Source: Plotosus lineatus (lineage: Eukaryota; Chordata; Actinopteri; Siluriformes; Plotosidae). From it: a stretch of DNA of 64,000 bases. The position numbers and the translations under genes were made by a program. The notes under the pieces were generated by a model that saw only the letters and a program-made list of their open reading frames with translations, was not told the origin of the DNA and did not search any database. Position 1 is the stretch's first letter. Each line of letters starts with the position of its first letter. This document shows positions 35,223 through 47,525 of the stretch, one piece after another. Location of the stretch: positions 34,185,501 to 34,249,500 of the forward strand of contig CM045733.1 in NCBI GenBank assembly GCA_024760905.1, written 5' to 3'.

Positions 35223-35944
35223 TTCCAGCACAGTGCACATGGAATAACAGATATAACAAATCCTTTACTAAAGTGCAGATATTGACATGAGTCACAAAAC
35301 AGTATATAACAATGGGACTGTGCAGAGTGTATAGCAAAGTAAATACCCATAACACACTGGGTAGCTGATTATTGTACATACTAACAGTATGAGTGGTGTT
35401 CCATGCAAACACGTGAAATGTAAACTGTCATTCAAGTGTATATAATACAATATAATATAATATTGCACATGAAGCAGCAGCATATGAGCATATTTCTGCA
35501 ATGGGCTGAAAATGCAGCTCTGTGGTGCACCTTTGCACACTTTGAAGATGTTTGAGGTGTTGGTACGAAACACCATGAGAGAAACTAAGACCCAAATACA
35601 AGGGCTGTTCATGCCCACTATTAAGCTATTTACATCTGGAACAAAACAAGGTTTCAGTGAAGGTATTGTAATTACTGTCATTTGTTTGTCAGTTTTTTTG
35701 AGGAAAAAAAAATCCTGATCACACCCATGGAAGAATTTTTACCAAACTTGGTGGAGGCACTACCCTACCCAAGTGTCAGCAATGATTTAATTTCAGAATG
35801 TCACTATCAAAGGTGAAGGATATAGCAAGGTCATAATATTTTAGAGATGTGCATTCTCTATGTTAAAACTGAAATTACTTCTATTTTAGAAACAAACTGA
35901 CATAGACTCACAGAGGCAACGAATAACAGATATATACATATACA

Positions 35945-36245
35945 TGCTTTCAAATGACACCACCCTCTTTGGCCTTGAGTAACCTTCTAAGGTCAAAATC
36001 AAGTTCATAGGATTTTTAGCACTTATAACTTTGAAACAAGTGCCAAGTGATACGCCATTACTATAGAACACAAATAGGAAACAACCATACACAGTAGAGC
36101 CTTTTAAATGAGTCAGTTACTTTTGACCTTGAGCGACCTTGATAGATTAAAATCAAGGTCAAACAATCTTTTAGCACTCATAACATTGCTAACAAGTGCT
36201 GATAGACATGCTGTAATAATGGAATGCTAATAAGAAATCAAATAT
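35945..36245. repeat. Two-unit tandem repeat of ~153 bp with AGGTCA-type motifs
   Basis: Units starting CTTTCAAATGACACC (35948) and CTTTTAAATGAGTCA (36103) share the order TTGACCTTGAG..ACCTT, AGGTCAAAATCAAG, TTTTAGCACT.ATAAC, AACAAGTGC and ATACGCC/ATGCTGT. Each unit holds several TGACCT/AGGTCA half-sites. Confidence 0.75.
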
Positions 36246-36273
36246 GAAGAGCATATGATTGATTAAAATCAAT

Positions 36274-36600
36274 AACCATTCATTCATTCATTGTCTTAAC
36301 CACTTAATCCTAATTAGGGTCACGGAGAGGCTGGCACCCATCTCAGCCAACTCCGGGCAAGGACAGAGTACAACCTGGACAGCTCACTTGGCCATCGCAG
36401 GGCATAAACACACTAACGGCTATTCTGTTACTTTTGTTGAAAGTCAACAATGGTCCTTTTACATGCTTCCCACCATAGGCAGTGAGAGACATGGTCGGCC
36501 TTTGATAACCCAGTTAGCTGCACTGGAGTGACAACCTGTTGAAATTAGGGCTTGAACCCCCAACCTGAGGATCAGTGATCCAGCACCTTACCACTGCCCA
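36274..36600 (-). mobile_element. SINE-C1 copy
   Basis: On the minus strand head, body and tail are all recognisable, with modest divergence. Confidence 0.85.
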
Positions 36601-36879
36601 ACAATAATCATATAGGGCCTATTTGCTACATTATCCATGCTGCATGGTGGACATAACTTGCACTCTGTGAATGTCCCTCTGGCTATATTTGGTTCAAGTT
36701 AAAATACTGTATTTCTATTGGCAGATACATTTTGTTTATATCAAGAATTATTGTTTTTAGAAGCAAACAAAATTAGCTATATCTGACAACACATTTGTGA
36801 TCAGTATGAAATACAGGAGAAGCAATATAAAAAGAAAGAAACAAAAAAAAAAAAAACAAAAATCAAAAAGAAAGAAACA

Positions 36880-37500
36880 AAAAATTGCCCAGAACCTGGA
36901 ACTGAGAATCATTGGATCTACCAGCAGTTTCCTTCTACATTAATGAGTCCAGTGCACTTGCTGAATAGCTTGGCATGGCTCAGAATACACAACATTCCCT
37001 AAGACTGCTGTCACTCAAGCAGAGATGAAATGCCACTTCTTAACCGGTAGTTAGGAACATGATATTAAACAAGCTCTAGCTGAAACTTCACCCCCATGTC
37101 ACCCCATTCCAGACCCCCTCCCACCAGTAGCAAATAACATATCAGCTTCCTAGATGGCAAAGCTTTGAATGTATGCATTTATGTCAAGCCACTCAGCGGG
37201 GTGGGGAAAAATAAACTCCGGAAAAAACACAGTGCCCATGTACACACTCTATGCTACCCACTCAAGCCCCACGAACGGCAGTGGCAAGCTATTGTGGTCA
37301 AACTGTAGTCTAGGGCTGCCTTGAGCCTAGAAGAAATCTGAGCCCACTGGCCTTCTCTGAGTCAGAAGATCACAAGGATAGGACACAGCCTTCATGACCG
37401 GATATCCGAAAAGCCCTGTACGGACTGCTGGGGTTGTCCTTATATAGAAAACACGGGAAGTAAAATCAGTAAACCACTAATTAAAGGCAGAGGTGCAGGC
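36880..37500. other. Repeat-free, compositionally normal block upstream of tigar 3' end
   Basis: About 600 bp with balanced composition, no recognised repeat and no exon-like frame. It lies between tigar and fgf6 and is a candidate conserved noncoding element. Confidence 0.35.
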
Positions 37501-37586
37501 TGATTTGACATCATTAGAAAGGGAGAGTACTGCTGTAAATAAACTTTTTTTCTACCATAATGTATGACCAATCAATCCGGATTTTA

Positions 37587-37747
37587 CAGTGGCTTGACAA
37601 ACTATTCATACAACCCCCCCCCAGCAGTTTTTCTATTTTGTTTCCTTACAACCTTAAAATAGACATTTGAGGATTTAAAAAAAAATCTTTTTAAGATGCA
37701 ACATGCTAACAACGCTGATGGGGGAAAATATTTGTCACTGTGAAGCA

Positions 37748-37796
<49 letters not shown>

Positions 37797-38947
37797 TAAA
37801 TGAACAAGTAAAGTTTTTGGTGTAATGAGAGGTGTTGGTTCATTCAGTTCATTTTCTGTAACCGCTTAGTCCTAATTTGGGTCGCAGGGAGGCTGGCGCC
37901 CATCACAGTCAGCTTTGGGCAAGGGCAGATTACACCCTGGACAGCTCGCCAGGCCATCGCAGGGCGAAAATATGCTGACAGCTATGCAGCCTACTCTTGT
38001 CGAAAGTCAGCAATGGTTCTTTTAACATGCCTCACGCCATAGACAGTGAGAGAAATAGCTAGCCTTTGATAACCCAGTTAGCTGCACTGGGAGGACAGTG
38101 ACAACCCTGTGGGGACTCGAACACCCAACCTTAGGATCAGAGATCCTGCACCCCATCCACTAGACCATCACTGACCAGGAGAGGTGTTGGGTTTTTGACA
38201 TTTTGGTAATGTATAAATGTGCTACCTTCACTTTTTCTTGCCAGTTTTTCCTGTAAAAACCAGCTTTCTGGTGTGTAGACAGATATCTACAGTCTCCACT
38301 GTAGCGATTTTCAGCTCATTCTGGGTAACCTTTAGTTCCTTTGTTTCCTCTGTGATTCACACACTACTTACCTGGTCGGTGAGTTTTGGAGAATGCCCTT
38401 TTCTAGATAGGTTTGTTGTGATGCCATATCTTGAACTTTTATTATGATATACTAGTACTTAAAGGTGCTTTGTTGAATTTTCAAGGTTTGGGATATTTTT
38501 CAAAAAGAAAACCCTGATTTTTCCCCTCAAATCTTTGTCCCAAGCCTGTTTGAAGAGTTTCTTGGTCTTCATCGTGTTGCTGTTTTTGGTGCCTCTTGGT
38601 TAGTGGTGTTACAGACCCTGGAGTTTTTCACAACAGGTGTATATACACTGAGATCATGATATGCAGCATATAAGAAGACCTTATTTAACTCATTATGTGA
38701 GTTCTGAAGGTAACTGTTAGCACAAGGCTTTATTTGGGGGATTCATAACAAATGGGATGAATACACATGCACACACACCATTTTTCATTGTTTTCCCCCT
38801 GAGTCTTATTTTAGGTATGTTACACTATTTTGTGCAGGTCCATTGCATAGAAAAACAAAACAAGAAAAATGTCAATTTATATTATAGGCTGCAAGGCAAT
38901 GAAATTGGGAAAATGCTAAAAGATTTAATTACTTTTGCAAACCACTG
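37587..38947. mobile_element. Tc1/mariner-type element with CAGTGGCTTG ends
   Basis: The ends CAGTGGCTTGACAAACTATTC and TTACTTTTGCAAACCACTG are inverted repeats with TA on both sides (37585-37586 and 38948-38949). The minus-strand interior keeps transposon-like blocks but no long frame. An (AAT)n tract (37747-37793) and a SINE-C1 lie inside. Confidence 0.85.
37841..38178 (-). mobile_element. SINE-C1 copy with 12-bp target duplication
   Basis: GAGAGGTGTTGG occurs at 37827-37838 and 38179-38190. The SINE sits inside the Tc1/mariner-type element 37587-38947. Confidence 0.92.
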
Positions 38948-39317
38948 TATCTAATGTCCTTTCAAGTAGACATTCCTTTCAATCAAAAGGAAATGTCAGA
39001 CACTGAGGGCTTGTCTTGATTTATATAACATACATAATGTGTTGAACTGATTCCACTGTACATGCACTTTTTATATTCTTACTTTCATCAACATAGTACA
39101 GTACTAACAAGCATGTTGCATGCACTAAACCACAGCTCATTGTTTATAAAATAATTATACTACCTTGCTAAGGCATTGGTCACACTTGTCTGAACACAAT
39201 ATATATAGGGTCTGTGATTAATGCATCTCCTATGAACACAGCATCGATCCTTCCAGTCTTTAGAGATCTCTAAACCATTCAGCAGAGTCATCAGTTTACA
39301 TCACACTGAATTAATTG

Positions 39318-39645
39318 AGGGCGGCACGGTGGCGTAGTAATTAACACGTCCGTCTTACAGCGAGAAGGCCTGGGTTCGATTCTGTGTGGAGCTTGCATGC
39401 TCTCTCTATGCTTGCATGGGTTTCCTCTGGGTACTCCGGTTTCCTCCCACAGTCCAAAAAACATGCACAGTAGGTTAATTGACCGTTCCAAATCTCCCAT
39501 AGGTGTGAATAGTTGTGTGAGTGTTGACCCTGCGATGGCCTGCTGAGCTGTCCAGGGTGTACTCTGCCCTCTCCCGGAGTCAGCTGGAATGGGCGCCAGC
39601 CTCCCCATAACCCTAATTAGGATTAAGCGGTTAGAGAAAATGAAA
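39318..39645 (+). mobile_element. SINE-B copy, nearly complete
   Basis: This is the best-preserved member: GGCGGCACGGTGGCGTAGTA, B box GGGTTCGATTC, body with TACTCCGGTTTCCTCCCACA and tail CTAATTAGGATTAAGCGG. A short body segment after the B box is missing. Confidence 0.9.
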
Positions 39646-39727
39646 TTTATCAGAATGTTAGATATGTGGTATATAAAATTATAACATGCAATTGATAGAA
39701 CACCTGAATTGTTGTTTTGTTTTTAAT

Positions 39728-39792
39728 TTTGCTATACTGTATTAATCCAGCAATGGAAATTATTACCTTGGCATTTAACCCATCCAAAGTGA

Positions 39793-39837
<45 letters not shown>

Positions 39838-40025
39838 AGCAATAGTCTTTGACACACTGGGGTACCCGGAGAGCAGTTGGTTTGGTGCTTTGCTCAAGGT
39901 CACTTCAGCCATGAAGGAAGGGAACATGTAGCTCACTCCACCTGCCACCACACATTTTTCCTGCTGGTTCGGGAATTGAACCAGCAACCTTTAGGTCACA
40001 AACCTGCTTCTAAACATTAGGATAT
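39728..40025 (-). mobile_element. SINE-D copy
   Basis: The element contains CATTTAACCCATCCAAAGTG, (CA)19 at 39794-39832, the GGAGAGCAGTTGG body and the B-box region GGTTCAATTCC on the minus strand. Confidence 0.8.
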
Positions 40026-40029
40026 GTAG

Positions 40030-41215
40030 GCTTGTTTTTCATTTATTAGGGATATAATTTGTATAATTATTCTACCCTAGAAAGAATATCAGTCACTGAA
40101 AGCTCAATACTGCGATAACATCCATATCCATACTGAGAGTATGAAAATGAATGACTACAGTTGTACATGATCAGATATTTATTATCTGTTCTGCTTCTGT
40201 CTGTTCCGGAAACAATGCTTCAATATTTTTCACGTTAAAGCCAGGCCAGACAGAATCTCTAAAAATCTGTCACAAGTTTTATTATTATTATTATTATTTC
40301 TTTTACTTTTTTTAAATAATGCAAGAACCTATTTGAGAAGTGGCCACATATTGTACACATTACTACATATCCTGCTCACATGACTTTGTTTGGATGCCTA
40401 GACATGTGTTCTTGGCTGGACAACCACCAATAGACTGTTCCCTCCAAAGGATCAAAAATAATACTATGGGACCATACTATATAATTATAGATGAACAAAT
40501 GCACACACAAATGACAACGTAGGCATGTAGTCCAGCCAAAATCCTGAACCCAAACATGTTATATACTTTTACCTAAGGCTCACCTTTATCTGTGCAGCTG
40601 CATCAAATGACTTACACTGCCCCAGGTGTTGTACAGTGCATGTTTTAATAAGTGTGACCATGGATTTGGCTTGTATCCGATATTTTTGGCACAGTAGGAA
40701 GTCCTGTGGGAGGGCAGGAATGTGAGGCCGCAGACTCTCTGGACAAGAGTATTATGGTCCGATCCAGGTCGTCTCGGAGTGACAAATGAGACCAGACCAC
40801 CGCCTACTCACCGACAGGCAAATGACAGGCTTCTGTATATCTCAGGGATTGCTTGTGGCCACAGCGTGGGCGACTGCGACGAAGACGTGTCCCTTCTCGT
40901 TTGGTCTTCTGTCAGGGATGCTGCAGCTTTTGTAAGCTGTCTTGGTCTGGTTGAATAGTGCCATCTTCAGGTCAACAATTCACAGTCATTATGCATCAAG
41001 CGATGGTATTACTGTTATTTCTTATTCAATTTTTTTATATGGTCAAGTTATTGAGACAAAAATAAAATTTCCCTGACACTACTTTGAATGATACAGGATA
41101 ACGTACAATTCATTTTTTCCTGCACACAAAAAAAAAAAGATTCTCAGCATTGCATATAAAGTACATCCTGTGAGTCCAGGAGAAAAATCAAAGCTTGTCT
41201 GGGATTGACATTGTC
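40030..41215. other. Spacer downstream of tigar
   Basis: No transposon is recognised. A GC-richer patch at 40690-40960 has a 78-codon frame without family similarity. Confidence 0.45.
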
Positions 41216-41226
41216 ATAAATAATAC

Positions 41227-41232
41227 TTTATT
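41227..41232 (-). terminator. Candidate tigar poly(A) signal
   Basis: AATAAA on the minus strand lies about 245 nt after the tigar stop. It is the first canonical hexamer downstream, and a GT-containing stretch follows. Confidence 0.5.
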
Positions 41233-41475
41233 AATAGTAAATCAGTAAATAATGTTTGCAAATAATACAGCCTTCCCTTCTACAGTGTAAATACAAACCA
41301 GTTTTCACAGAGAAATCTCAGGATCAGCTATAAATAAAAATACAATATGACATGGATCACATGCTTGGAACACTTGTTTCTCTCTCGGTCCAACACTATA
41401 TTTAACAAGAAAACAGCTTGTTCTTAGAGTTAAAAAGCCCACAACTTAGTGTACTGTTAGGTAGTTACTCAAGCT

Positions 41476-41865
41476 CTAGTCTTCAAGACTAGTGAGGTGG
41501 TCCTTCCTGTTGATGAAGATGCAGTGGAGTGCAACAGGTCTTGGGATGTTCTCTACCATTTGAAGTGTGATGACAAACCTACAGATGCCTGTGTTGGGGC
41601 AGGCTGAATACACCTGGCCCAATTTCAGCCCCTCAGGCAAGTTGCAGTGCAGCCCATCCACTAAGTGGCGCACTGCCACACGAATAAATGCACCATGGCT
41701 CACAACTAATGCGTGGGTGCGCAAGTTCTCAATCCCGTCATTGGCGAGTCCTGCGATTGTCGGTTGGGACACTTCTGTAAACTCTGTGGGACATCTACCG
41801 GGACAGTGGTCAGTCAGCATACGCTGGAACATGGATCTGAGGAACTTGCAAAACCGTGTTTTTAC
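41476..41865 (-). CDS. tigar: tigar coding exon 6 with stop
   Basis: It starts after a TGTACAG acceptor with VKTRFCKFLR and contains HALVVSHGAFIRV (second catalytic His) and PNTGICRFVI. It ends HLTSLED with TAG at 41478-41476. Upstream in-frame sequence to 42006 is intron. Confidence 0.95.
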   Translation of the reverse strand, partial: VKTRFCKFLRSMFQRMLTDHCPGRCPTEFTEVSQPTIAGLANDGIENLRTHALVVSHGAFIRVAVRHLVDGLHCNLPEGLKLGQVYSACPNTGICRFVITLQMVENIPRPVALHCIFINRKDHLTSLED

Positions 41866-44800
41866 CTGTACACAGACACATCCACAGGCATCCTTATAGC
41901 CTTTGCATAAACTAACTAGCAGTTTACAATTCAAGCATTTAAGGCAGTATTTGTCTGGCAGCATTACAGGTCTCTCTTCATATTGAAAAAAGATACCTCG
42001 TATCATGGAAGGCTATGACATCATCAAAGCTCAAACTCATGATCTCTCAAAGATGACATAGCTATCCAGGGCAAAGAGTGCATGAACGCACAAATGTTCA
42101 TCACTGGATCGGAGGGATAGTATTATTCTTTCCCGAGTCAATCAAAACAACATTGGGCAATTTCAGACATATCAGAGGTCAAGTATGTGGAAGGGGCCAG
42201 TTACAGCTGTCCACGATGTCTGTTCAGCTGCTCTGTGATATCACATTCGTTGCAGTTTGGTATAATGGCTGACCTAATATATCTCCTGGGGGGGGGGAAA
42301 GCAACCACATACCGTAGCTTTGGAGTAAATCTCCATTCTAGTCTTGGAGTAGCTGAGTCATTCGCAAATCAAAAAGTTTTAACTGAGTAAGTTAAGGGAG
42401 AGATGAATAAAGCAGGGGATTGTAGACCATGCTTCATTCGTTTATTTTTTAAGCTGCTTAATTCTAATTAGTGTCGCAGGGAGGCTGGCATTCATCTGAG
42501 CCATCAATCTCTAGATGAGATACACCCTAAACTGCACATCCAACCAGTCACACATACCTAGAGGTGATTTGGAGCAGCATATTTAGCCTACTGTGCGTGT
42601 TTTTGGACTGTGGGAGGAAACTTGAGTAACCGGAGCACGGGGAGAAAATGAAAACTCCACTCAGAAAATCAAACCCAGGCCTTTCTGCTGTGTGGCAGAT
42701 ATACCTCCCCTCAACCCTAAATTAGGATTAAGTGGCTTAGATGATGAATCAATGAATGTCTTCTTCTTCTTTTCCTTTCGGCTTTTTCCTTCAGGGGTCG
42801 CCACAGCGAATCATCTGCCTCCATCTCACCCTATCCTCTGTATCTTCGACTCTTACACCAACGACCTTCATGTCCTCCTTCACCACATCCATGAATCGTC
42901 TCTTTGGTCTTCCTCTCGGCCTTCTGCCTGGTAGTTCCAGCCTCAGCATCCTATTACCAATATACTCACTATCCCTCCTCTGTACATGTCCAAACCATCT
43001 CAATCTGGCCTCTCTGACTTTGTCTCCAAAACGTCTTACATGTGCTGTCCCTCTGATGTGCTCATTCCTAATCCTATCCATCCTCGTTACCCCCAAAGAG
43101 AACCTCAACATTTTCATCTCTGCTACCTCCAGCTCTGCCTCCTGTCTTTTCCCCCGGGCCACTGTTTCTAAACCATACAACATCGTTGGCCTCAACACCG
43201 TTTTGTACACTTTTCCTTTCATTCTTGCCGATACCCTCCTATCACACATCACACCGGACACTTTTCTCCAACCATTCCAACCTGCCTGCACACGCTTCTA
43301 GACCTCTTTTCAACACTCTCCATTGCTCTGGATTGTTGAGCCCAAGTACTTAAAATCCTCCACCTTTCTTATCTCTGCTCCCTGTAATCTCACCGTTCCT
43401 CTTGGGTCCTTGTCATTCATGCACATGTATTCTGTCTTACTGAGGCTAATCTTCATTCCCCTCCTTTCCAGGGCATACCTCCACCCCTCTAGATTTTCCT
43501 GCACTTGTTCTCTGCTCTCACTACAGATCACAATGTCATCTGCAAACATCATAGTCCATGGGGAATCTTGTCTAACCTCGTCTGTCAGCCTGTCCATCAC
43601 CATAGCAAACAAGAAGGGGCTGAGAGCTGACCCTTGATGCAGTCCCACCTCCACCTTGAACTCTTCTGTCACACCGACAGCACACCTCACCATTGTCTTA
43701 CATCTCTCATACATGTCCTGCACCACTCTAACATACTTCTCTGCCACTCCAGACTTCCTCATGCAATACCACAGTTCTTCTCTCGGCACCCTGTCATATG
43801 CTTTCTCCAGATCCACAAAGGCACAATGCAGCTCCCTCTGACCTTCTCTGTACTTCTCCATTAACATCCTCAAGGCAAACAGTGCATCTGTGGTGCTCTT
43901 TCTTGGCATGAAACCAAACTGTTGTTCACAAATGCTGACCTCTGCCCTTAGTCTAGCTTCCAGTATTCTTTCCCATAACTTCATCGTATGGCTCATCAAC
44001 TTTATCCCTCTGTAGTTGCCACAACTCTGCACGTCTCCCTTGTTCTTAAAAATGGGCACCAGCACACTTCTCCATTCCTCTGGCATCCTCTCACTCTCTA
44101 AGACCTTGTTAAATGTTCTTGTCAGAAAATCTACTGCTACCTCTCCTAGACACTTCCATACCTCCACCGGTATGTCATCAGGACCAACTGCCTTTCCATT
44201 CTTCATCCTCTTCAATGCCCTCCTCACTTCACCCTTACTAATCTTTGCTACTTCCTGGTCCTCAACAGTCACCACTTGTACTCTTTTTTCTCTCTCATTT
44301 TCCTCATTCATCAGCTCTTCAAAGTACTCTTTCCATCTTCCCACACACTTCTGTCATCAGTCAACACGTTTCCCACTCTATCCTTAATCACTCTAACTTG
44401 CTGCACATCCTTCCCGTCTCTATTTCTCTTCTGTGCCAACCTGTATAAATCATTTTCTCTCTCCTTACTTTCCAACCTAGCATACAAGTCATCATACACC
44501 CTCTGTTTGGCCTTTGACACTGCTATCTTTGCCTTATGCTGTGTCTCCCTGTACTCCTGTTTACTCTCTTCGGTCCTCTCAATGTCCCACTTCTTCTTAG
44601 CTAACCTCTTCCTTTGTACACACTCCTGCACTTCCTCATTCCACCACCAAGTCTCCTTATCTACTTTCCTTCCAGATGACACACCAAGTATTCTCCTACC
44701 TGTCTCCCTGATCACATTAGCTGTAGTTGTCCAGTCACCTGGAAGCACTTTGTGACCACCCAAAGCCTGTTTCAACTCCTCCTTGAAGACAACCCGACAC

Positions 44801-47008
44801 TCTTCCTTTTTCAGCTTCCACCACTTTGTCTTCTGCTCCGCCTTTGCCTTCTTCACCTTCCTCACCATCAGCATCATCCTGCACACCACCATCCTATGCT
44901 GTTTGGCAACACTCTCACCCGCTACTACTTTGCAGTCACTGACTTCCTTTAAATTACATCGCCTGCACAAGATGGAGTCTACCTGTGTGCTCCTAACTCC
45001 ACTTTTAGTCACCCTATGCTCCTCTCTCTTCTGGAAGAAAGTATTCACCACAGCCATTTCCATCCTTTTTGCAAAATCTACCAACATCTGTCCTTCTCCA
45101 TTCCTGTCCTGGATACCAAACCTTCCCATCACTTCCTTGTCCCCTCTGCTTCCTGCACCAACATGTCCATTGAAGTCTGCCCCAATTACCACTCTTTCAC
45201 CTCTGGGGGTACTCTGCATCACTTCATCTAACTCCCTCCAGAATCTCTCCTTCTCTTCTCGCTCACATCCTGTCTGTGGGGCATAAGCACTAACAACATT
45301 GACCATCACACCTTCAAGTTCTAACTTGAGACTCATCACTCTGTCTGACACTCTTTTCACTTTTAGAACATTCCTGACAAACTCCTCCTTCAAGATGACT
45401 CCGACTCCCGACTCCATTTCTCTTCCCAACCACACCATGATAAAACAGCTTAAACCCTGCTCCTATGCTTCTAGCCTTGCTACCTTTCCACCTGGTCTCC
45501 TGAACACACAGTATGTGTTCCTCCTCTGCATCATGTCAGCCTCTACCTTTTCCTGCCATAGTTCCAACATTCAAAGTCCCAACTTTCAGTCCTAGACTCA
45601 TGCCTTTCCTCTTCTCTCTCTGGCAATGGACACGTCTCCCGCCTCTCCTTCTTCGACGTCTTCGACCAACAGTAGTCCAATTTCCATCAGCACCCTGTTG
45701 GTTGACAGCACTGATGGCGGTCGTTGTTAACCCGGGCCTCGACCGATCCGGTATGTCATTCTTTCTTGTGATTCGCATAGTTTATTTGGCATTTGTTTTA
45801 CGGCGGATGCCCTTCCTGATGCATTTATCCAGGCTTGGGACCGGCGTGAGGGAGAGACACTGGTTTGTGCCCCCCCCCGGCTGCATTTGATTGAGTCAAT
45901 GAAGTCTATGAATCAATGAATGTAACAACGATTATTACTTAAAGAGCAAGACAAGCTTTGGCAGACTTTCAACCCTAGTGTATTTCCTGAGGATTAAAAA
46001 TGACAAAATTATAATCATAAAAATGAAATCTGGGGGGAAAAATTAAATAAAAAGGTTTTTTCAAAATCAAAAGGAAACAAATGGTCCTTAAAAATTTCTA
46101 GTCCTCTCACAAACTCGATTCTTTATTAAGCTGTGTGATGTGAAGTTTACCTGCTCAAGTGTTTCTCCACCTGGCGGTGTGAAATCCCTGCAGGCCTGAC
46201 CTGCTGCATTCGCCATGTTCTTCAGGTCCTCTTTGGGCCGTCCCTCTGCCACACCGAACCCCTGCACCACATGCCATCAAAGAAAAAACGTGTGTCAGTC
46301 ACACACTGCATTGATTTGTGGTGCCGTGCAAAGAACTGTAAAAATAATGTATGTGCAGCTTACGCCTTGGTCACACATAGATAAAATGACTTCACTGTAG
46401 ATAATTTTTTTGCTTTCCGGAGGGTAATTTATATTTCATGATTGTTCCGGGCACATCTATCAGAAAACCTGAGGGCCAGGGAACTATGTTGAAAACCAGA
46501 AGGTTGTGAATTCAATTTGGGCAATTTAGCAGTGTTGACAATTACTGTGTGCCAAACATCACTACATCAATACAAAACACAATTCAAACACAATGATAGT
46601 TAATCATCTGTACATATTTCTCCGTCCATATTAGCAACAGATCGACTCCAAAATCCTGGTAGTCACGTAGTCCCATCCACCAACGTGACAAAATGAAACA
46701 GAGATGAAGAACTGTGACTGGCATCTCACCCTCTCCCTCAGCAAAGGATCCAAGACCATCTGAATACCATCAGAGTGCAAGTTATTCCTTAAGATGATCT
46801 CAGCAGTCTGGGGAAACAGGGATGGATATAGGAAATGTCAGTACCACAGGTTAACCTCTTCAGACAGTGAAACTTTTTAGAGCTTTCTATTCACATGAAA
46901 AAGTAATTTGGAGGTGCATCAATCAAGAGGCTCTCCATCTTCTTTATGTTTCAAAACAACTCCATCATTCTACTGGCATACAGGAAGCTAAAAGATTTTC
47001 TGAGGAAG

Positions 47009-47049
<41 letters not shown>

Positions 47050-47488
47050 GGATTGCTCTCTGCAGATTGCTGACAAAAACATTAGTGAAGCACAGGTCGC
47101 GCAGGTATTGGCCTACAGCCTCAGCCTGTCGTAATCCCATTTCTGACAAGGAAGTATCAATCCCCTGACCTGGACAACACACCGACACACACATCCACGG
47201 TATTCATCTTTATAACCAAAATGTTGAATCAAATGTTTTTCACTAGTTTTTGCTCATACCTTGCAGCAGTTTGTCTTTGTTGTATTGAGTTTCACCACTA
47301 TGAGAAAAGAAGACATGAACAACATACTGTATTAGAGAATGCAGGCCTCAGTCTCATCATCAATCATTAAGAACAACCGAGTTGCTAATTGTGAGGTCAG
47401 CAGTTATTATTTTATTTACTTAAATATTGATACACGATTAATCCCTCAAGGAAAATTATTTCATCTGCATTTAATCCATCCAAGGTGG

Positions 47489-47525
<37 letters not shown>

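Larger units (their letters stand above)
33240..35940. other. Spacer with microsatellites
   Basis: It contains the (CA)n and (TA)n arrays, a C run at 35100 and a short LINE tail. No exon seen. Confidence 0.5.

Noticed and set aside
35945..36245. CRISPR-like or satellite array
   Set aside because: Only two diverged units without regular spacers, in a eukaryotic nuclear sequence.
40722..40958. 78-codon frame in a GC-richer patch
   Set aside because: No similarity recognised and no splice or promoter context.
19304..41475. An fgf23 gene between tigar and fgf6
   Set aside because: I looked for its long third exon and the conserved core motifs on both strands and found none.
41866..42006. Extension of tigar exon 6 upstream in the same frame
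   Set aside because: A clear TGTACAG acceptor at 41866 and the match to human start at VKTRF. The upstream Cys/Gly-rich residues have no counterpart.
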